Positions 6,479-11,852 of a DNA stretch of 11,852 bases are shown here, piece after piece. The position numbers were made by a program, and so were the translations under genes. The DNA comes from Thermoanaerobaculales bacterium. GTDB taxonomy: Bacteria; Acidobacteriota; Thermoanaerobaculia; Thermoanaerobaculales; Sulfomarinibacteraceae. The stretch spans positions 1-11,852 of the forward strand of contig JALOKS010000048.1 of assembly GCA_025456385.1 (NCBI GenBank), given 5' to 3'. The notes below the pieces were generated by a model. It ran no database searches. It was not told where the DNA came from and worked only from the letters and a program-made list of their open reading frames with translations. Positions within the stretch are counted from its first letter, which is position 1. Every line of letters starts with the position of its first letter.

Positions 6479-7834
6479 CTACGGCTCGGTGGGCGGCCGC
6501 AGCCTGCGGTGTCCCTCGGCCGCCAGGAGCGCGAGAGCGACGGCGACGACGGGCGTCAGAGGGATGCGGTACCGCTCCATGATGCCGGTCGCGAGGAAGG
6601 GCGCGGCGTAGGCGAGGGCGAGGAGCAGCGCGGCGGTCTCGAGGCGCCGGGGCCGACCCCGGCGGACGGCGACGAGGGCGACCGGGGCGAGGAAGAAGAG
6701 CCCCCAGAAGGCGCGCTTCACGGCGATCGTGCGCGGCGAGTGGTCCCAGGGCTTGAGCTCGTAGTGGAGGAAGAACTCGTAGCCGCGGCGGACGCTGTCG
6801 GCGGCGAAGTCGCCGAGTGAGAAGGACTGCAGGAAGCGCGACCTCGCGTCGGCCACGTAGGCCCCTTCGCCGAGGTCGCGGTAGCGGCGGTACTCGGCGT
6901 CGTTCTGGCTCGGGTGGTGGGCGAGGAAGACCTCGTGCCGCAGCAGCCCGCTCGCGGTGTCGGTGGTGCCGATCAGGAGCTCGACCGGCGCGTTCGACTT
7001 CACCGGCACGAGGACCCCGAGGCGGGCGCTCTGCCAGGCGACGTAGGGCCCGAGCACCAGCAGGTGCGCGACCGCCAGGCGCAGCAGAAGGCCGAGCCGG
7101 CTCCGCGGGCTGCGGTCCGGCAGGGCGAGCAGCGCCCCGACCGCCGTGCAGAGCAGGAACCCCGGGTTGAAGAGTGCGGCCGCCGCCGCGGTGACGGCGA
7201 AGCCAGCGCCTGAGCGCCGCGGCTCGGCGACGACCCGCAGCACCTGCAGCAGCAGCACCGCGAACCACAGCACCTGGAGGTTGAAGTCGAGCTGGCTCGA
7301 GGTGTGGAAGGTCCAGGCCTCGTAGGGCAGCAGCGCGAAGGCCGCCGCGGCGAGCAGGCCGGTCGACCGCTTCCCCGCCATCAGAGCTCCGGTGCGAAAG
7401 ACCGCGACGGTGGCCGCGGCGGAGCCGGCGAGAGCGAGCGCGTAGGCGAAGAGGATCGAGCTCGGAGTGAAGCAGCCCCAGAGCGCGAAGGCGAGGGCGT
7501 AGATCGCCACCACCCCCGGCGCGATCCAGGCGGTGGGGCCGGTGGCGCCGCCGAAGGGGCTGGCGAAGCCCTGACCGCCGCAGACCCAGGCGTGGGCGAT
7601 GTTCGAGGCCTCGTAGCCGAAGTCGTTGACGTAGGGAGCTTCGGTCGATCGGATCGCGGTCTCGAGCTGCGCGAGATCCTGGACCAGGTAGTCGGGGTGA
7701 GTGGCGAGGATGTGGGTCAGGAGGGCGATCCGCAGCACGACCGCGAGCAGCACGATGGCGGAGAGTGCAGCACCGCCACCGCCGACCTCAGGCGGGGCGT
7801 CAGCGATGCCGTCGTGCCTTGGCTGCGCGAGCAC
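6479..7834 (-). CDS. GT39-like polytopic membrane glycosyltransferase
   Basis: 451 residues with many hydrophobic segments, typical of GT-C glycosyltransferases (ArnT/PMT/RgtA-like), which move sugars from lipid-linked donors onto acceptors on the outer face of the inner membrane. The first helix (ALSAIVLLAVVLRIALLTHI) is followed by an extracytoplasmic loop with acidic residues (QDLAQLE, D53/E58). The segment SPFGGATGPTAWIAPGVVAI, then LAFALWG, is characteristic of bacterial GT39-like proteins. The C-terminal part has MERYRIPLTPVVAVALALL, also typical. The GTG start at 7834 lies 6 nt after the stop of the sulfatase-fold gene, with GGAGTGAGG across that stop, so the two are coupled. The long loop at about 285-370 would be extracytoplasmic. 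Donor and acceptor are unknown. Confidence 0.72.
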   Translation of the reverse strand: MLAQPRHDGIADAPPEVGGGGAALSAIVLLAVVLRIALLTHILATHPDYLVQDLAQLETAIRSTEAPYVNDFGYEASNIAHAWVCGGQGFASPFGGATGPTAWIAPGVVAIYALAFALWGCFTPSSILFAYALALAGSAAATVAVFRTGALMAGKRSTGLLAAAAFALLPYEAWTFHTSSQLDFNLQVLWFAVLLLQVLRVVAEPRRSGAGFAVTAAAAALFNPGFLLCTAVGALLALPDRSPRSRLGLLLRLAVAHLLVLGPYVAWQSARLGVLVPVKSNAPVELLIGTTDTASGLLRHEVFLAHHPSQNDAEYRRYRDLGEGAYVADARSRFLQSFSLGDFAADSVRRGYEFFLHYELKPWDHSPRTIAVKRAFWGLFFLAPVALVAVRRGRPRRLETAALLLALAYAAPFLATGIMERYRIPLTPVVAVALALLAAEGHRRLRPPTEP

Positions 7835-7840
7835 GAGACC

Positions 7841-9409
7841 TCACTCCAGGTACCCGAGAGCCCGCAGCGCCTCGATGTCCTCGGGGGAGAGCTCCCGGGC
7901 CGAGGTCGCGGACGGCGGCGCACCGGCGGCCCGGTGGTCGGTGAAGGCGGCCGCCGCGGCGAGCAGCGAGGCCACGAGGTCGGGCCGGTCGGCCGCGAGG
8001 TCCTGCCCTTCGAGCGGGTCGCTCCGCGACTCGAAGAGCTCCACCCGCCCGCGGTCGTGGTCGTAGACCGTGTACTCCCCGGTGCGCAGGCTGCGGTGGG
8101 AGCCCTCGAGGTGGCTCCAAGGTTCCTCGCTGTACACCGCCCGGTCCGACGGCCGTCCCCCGGCCTCGATCAGCGGCAGCAAGCTGCGCGCTTCCGTCGG
8201 CTCGCCTCGGTCGATTCCGGCGAGCTCGAGCAGGGTGGCGTGAAGGTCGACCAGAGGCACCTGGGCCTCGACCACCTTCCCAACCGGCAGGTGCCCCGGC
8301 CAGTAGAAGATCAAGGGTACGTGCAGGGTCTCGCGGTACAGCATCTCGTGCAGAACGCCCCCGTGCTCCAGGAACTCCTCTCCATGGTCCGAAAAGACGA
8401 CCACGAGTGTCTCGTCGAGGAGGCCGTCTGCGTGCAGGCCTTCGAAGAAGCCGCGGAGGACGTCGTCGGTGAAGCGGATGCCGCCGTCGTAGAGATCGAC
8501 GAGGCGTTGCAGGTCGGCCGGGCCGATGAGAGAGGTGTCGACGGCCGACCCGGTCTTGCGCCAGAACGCCGTGTGCAGAGTGTCCCAACCGCGATCGCCG
8601 CCGCTCGCCAGACGCTCGCGGTCGGCGACCACCCAGCCGTCGTACGAAGGATCGGCGAACAGTGCGTCGTACGGCGGTGGCGGCAGGTAGGGGTCGTGGA
8701 TCTGGTAGGTGTGGAGGAACAGGAAGCACGGACGATCCGCGTGCTTGCGAAACCACCGCCGGATCGACTCCATCTTCTGCGGCTCGAGCTTTCCGAGGCT
8801 GGAGTTGAAGTCGTGGAAGCCGCGGGCGAAGCCCGCCGCGTACGAGACCTGGCCGCCGCCGGTCCAGGCGGCCGAGCGGTAGCCCGCTCGCAGCATGAGC
8901 TCGGGCAGGGTCGGAATCTCGTCCCGCACCGGGTGGACTGTCGGCGGCGCGGTGGCGTAGTCGAAGTGGGCGCCGTGGTCGAGGGGGAAGGCGCCGGTGA
9001 AGACGCTCATGTGCGAGGGGGCGGTTTTCGGCGACTGGCTGAAGGCGCGGGAGAAGCGCACGCCGCCCGCCGCCAGCGCGTCGAGGAACGGTGAGGTCGG
9101 GCGGGCGTAGCCCCAGGCGCCGAGGTGGTCGGCGCGCAGGGTGTCGAGCGAGATCAGTATCACGTGGGGAGGTCGGGCTGACGCCGCGCGGGAGCTTGCG
9201 GCGGGAACGTCCGCCTCTGCGAGCCACGACGGCGGCGCAGGGTCGAGGCTCGGCGTGGAGCCCGGAGTGGCGATGTGGTCGTAGTGTCCTCGGCACGAGC
9301 TCGTCGCAGCGATGATCAGAAGCGCCACGGTCGCGAGGGGTAGGGCCCGCGCTCGTTGCGGCGTCCGACCACCTCCCGGCTGGCGCCCGGTCCGGAGCAG
9401 CTCGTTCAT
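7841..9409 (-). CDS. Sulfatase-fold hydrolase/transferase lipoprotein with Thr nucleophile
   Basis: 522 residues. The N-terminus has basic residues, a hydrophobic segment (LATVALLIIAATSSC) and a possible lipobox at Cys39, suggesting an envelope lipoprotein. The alkaline phosphatase/sulfatase superfamily core follows: HVILISLDTLRADH (metal Asp89), then TAPSHMSVFTG at 129-139, where arylsulfatases have C/S-x-P-S-R; here the nucleophile position is Thr129. FSDHGEEF (339-346) supplies further metal ligands, and the C-terminus ends LRALGYLE, common in this subfamily. Without Cys or Ser it cannot form formylglycine, so a phosphoesterase or phospho-group transferase role is as likely as sulfatase. 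ATG9409 is used because the signal segment follows it; the longer frame to 9658 crosses the divergent gene. No Shine-Dalgarno is present. The glycosyltransferase gene follows 6 nt downstream. Confidence 0.82.
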   Translation of the reverse strand: MNELLRTGRQPGGGRTPQRARALPLATVALLIIAATSSCRGHYDHIATPGSTPSLDPAPPSWLAEADVPAASSRAASARPPHVILISLDTLRADHLGAWGYARPTSPFLDALAAGGVRFSRAFSQSPKTAPSHMSVFTGAFPLDHGAHFDYATAPPTVHPVRDEIPTLPELMLRAGYRSAAWTGGGQVSYAAGFARGFHDFNSSLGKLEPQKMESIRRWFRKHADRPCFLFLHTYQIHDPYLPPPPYDALFADPSYDGWVVADRERLASGGDRGWDTLHTAFWRKTGSAVDTSLIGPADLQRLVDLYDGGIRFTDDVLRGFFEGLHADGLLDETLVVVFSDHGEEFLEHGGVLHEMLYRETLHVPLIFYWPGHLPVGKVVEAQVPLVDLHATLLELAGIDRGEPTEARSLLPLIEAGGRPSDRAVYSEEPWSHLEGSHRSLRTGEYTVYDHDRGRVELFESRSDPLEGQDLAADRPDLVASLLAAAAAFTDHRAAGAPPSATSARELSPEDIEALRALGYLE

Positions 9410-9419
9410 GATCGGGCGA

Positions 9420-9428
9420 ACGATAGCA
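9420..9428 (-). promoter_or_regulatory. Putative extended -10 of the sulfatase-fold gene
   Basis: On the minus strand TGC-TATCGT, an extended -10 form, ends 10 nt before ATG9409. The transcript would begin only a few bases before the start codon, which fits the absence of a ribosome-binding site (leaderless mRNA). No good -35 box is seen. Confidence 0.4.
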
Positions 9429-9453
9429 GAGCCGGAAGGCGAGGGCTCCGCTC

Positions 9454-9462
9454 TGCGATACT
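9454..9462 (+). promoter_or_regulatory. Putative extended -10 of the amidase gene
   Basis: TGC-GATACT, an extended -10 form, on the plus strand 56 nt before ATG9519. It is divergent from the sulfatase promoter about 30 nt away, so one regulator could affect both. No -35 match. Confidence 0.4.
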
Positions 9463-9465
9463 GTC

Positions 9466-9481
9466 GCGGCCGCGCGGCCGC
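9466..9481. promoter_or_regulatory. 16-bp perfect palindrome at the predicted amidase transcript start
   Basis: Two adjacent GCGGCCGC octamers make a perfect 16-bp dyad just after the putative -10 box. It could be an operator or a 5' leader hairpin; in DNA this rich in GC chance is also possible. Confidence 0.35.
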
Positions 9482-9518
9482 TATCTGGCGCGCGGCGACA
9501 GGGAGCTCGGGAGGACGC

Positions 9519-11264
<1,746 letters not shown>

Positions 11265-11425
11265 TCTGTGTCACTCCGGGACCCTGGTCCGTCCCGAGAC
11301 GGCGTCCGGGGCTCGGCGAGCCGCAGGAGGCAGCCGGATCCGGGCACGAATCCTGCTGAAGAGGGGGCAGGGGCGGAACGCGCCGGCACGTTGGGCGGGC
11401 GGCGGCGCAGCCGGAGGGGGGCGAG

Positions 11426-11656
11426 ATGAACAGGGTCAAGCTCACGATCGTCGGCGACCCGATCGACCTCCGGGTCAGCCAGTGCACCTTCTGCGCGCAC
11501 CGCAGCCCGGACGGCACCCGCTGCAGGGCCTACCCGAAGGGCATCCCGGTGGAGATCCTCTACAACCTGCACGACCACGCTCGCGAGTTCCCGGGCGACG
11601 GCGGCCTTCGCTACCAGCCGATCGTTCTCGGGCACACCGAGCGGGTGGTGGCCTGA
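11426..11656 (+). CDS. Small CxxC...C protein of unknown function
   Basis: 76 residues, no signal peptide or membrane segment, so cytoplasmic. Three cysteines (C20-x2-C23-x9-C33) are followed by RAYPKGIP (34-41), then EILYNLHDHAREFPGDGG (43-60). The order Cys-rich turn, A-[YF]-P-x-GIP, IL..HDH...PGD-GG resembles a group of short uncharacterised bacterial proteins that I recall but cannot name as a family. The three Cys with His25, His49 or His51 could bind a metal such as zinc, which is inference. ATG11426 has GGAGGGGGG just upstream. The gene stands alone, 161 nt after the amidase, in the same direction. Codon usage looks normal for the window (GC-rich third positions), supporting real coding. 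Confidence 0.72.
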   Translation: MNRVKLTIVGDPIDLRVSQCTFCAHRSPDGTRCRAYPKGIPVEILYNLHDHAREFPGDGGLRYQPIVLGHTERVVA

Positions 11657-11705
11657 AGAACCGCGACAGCTCGCCCGGCCGTGGGCCCGAGGGGCCGACC
11701 TCGGA

Positions 11706-11711
11706 TAGAAT
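11706..11711 (+). promoter_or_regulatory. Putative -10 box before the last gene
   Basis: TAGAAT (5 of 6 to TATAAT) in GGATAGAATCG, about 37 nt before ATG11749. No good -35 hexamer. Confidence 0.4.
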
Positions 11712-11748
11712 CGATGCAGGGATCGACCCTGCCCCGAGGAGGCCCGCC

Positions 11749-11852
11749 ATGAAGAAGGGATTCGGCCTGCTGCTCGCGCTGGCCGCTGCGCTGCCGGCTG
11801 CGGCCCAGCAACGCCTCGGCGATGTCGCCGGCGGCATCACGCTCAAGAAGCC
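11749..11852 (+). CDS. Exported protein, N-terminal fragment, function unknown
   Basis: The first 34 codons are present before the window ends. MKKGFGLLLALAAALPAAAQ is a classical signal peptide with likely cleavage after AAA or AAQ, followed by QRLGDVAGGITLKK, the beginning of the mature protein. GAGGAGG lies 6 nt before the ATG and a TAGAAT box about 40 nt before it, so the start is well supported. The mature part is too short for family assignment. Confidence 0.72.
   Translation, partial: MKKGFGLLLALAAALPAAAQQRLGDVAGGITLKK

Noticed and set aside
7304..9094. 596-codon open frame on the plus strand
   Set aside because: Antisense to the sulfatase-fold and glycosyltransferase genes, low-complexity, no domain.
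11265..11425. Short hairpins such as GGACC-CT-GGTCC after the amidase gene, as terminator or small RNA
   Set aside because: Stems are only about 5 bp without a T-run. Such pairings are frequent by chance at this GC content.

Overview
The window is a very GC-rich (about 70% by eye), gene-dense bacterial segment with overlapping operon genes, several GTG starts, strong GG(A)GG ribosome sites and recognisable sigma-70-type -10 boxes. The protein types (NrfD/HybB-based multiheme cytochrome complex, Tat-exported amidase, Thr-type sulfatase-fold lipoprotein ending in a ...LGYLE tail) would suit an uncultured Acidobacteriota or a former deltaproteobacterial lineage. That placement is inference; no rRNA or marker gene is present.

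Left edge (1-632): the last 35 codons of a VOC/glyoxalase-type protein, then a 91-residue lipoprotein whose PEGA domain stops early, possibly through a frameshift.

Core (604-3796): one tight operon behind a good promoter (TTGCGA-N16-TATAAT). In order it encodes a membrane-anchored GcvH-like protein that lacks the lipoyl lysine, a 16-cysteine ferredoxin-like subunit with a C-terminal membrane helix, a HybB/NrfD-type integral membrane subunit, and an exported hexaheme cytochrome c. All three junctions overlap (4, 8 and 4 nt). Together they look like a membrane complex moving electrons between the quinone pool and periplasmic cytochromes, related in architecture to the Hmc/Tmc/Cbc families. The GcvH-like subunit is the unusual part and the best candidate for something poorly described.

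Middle (3797-6403): an exported DUF2846-like protein (+) converges on a long-chain acyl-CoA synthetase (-). Between them lies an AT-rich cluster of CCGAATT-type repeats with a perfect 10-bp inverted repeat, plus a second, unrelated direct repeat pair.

Right-middle (6479-9409, minus strand): a GT39-like polytopic glycosyltransferase lies 6 nt downstream of a sulfatase-fold lipoprotein (Thr at the nucleophile position). The pair probably modifies an envelope glycan or lipid.

Right (9420-11852, plus strand): divergent promoters serve the sulfatase and a Tat-exported amidase-signature enzyme. Then come a 76-residue CxxC...C protein of unknown function and the start of a small exported protein cut by the window end. 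No tRNA, rRNA, CRISPR, transposase or integrase was seen. No gene-free stretch exceeds 300 bases.
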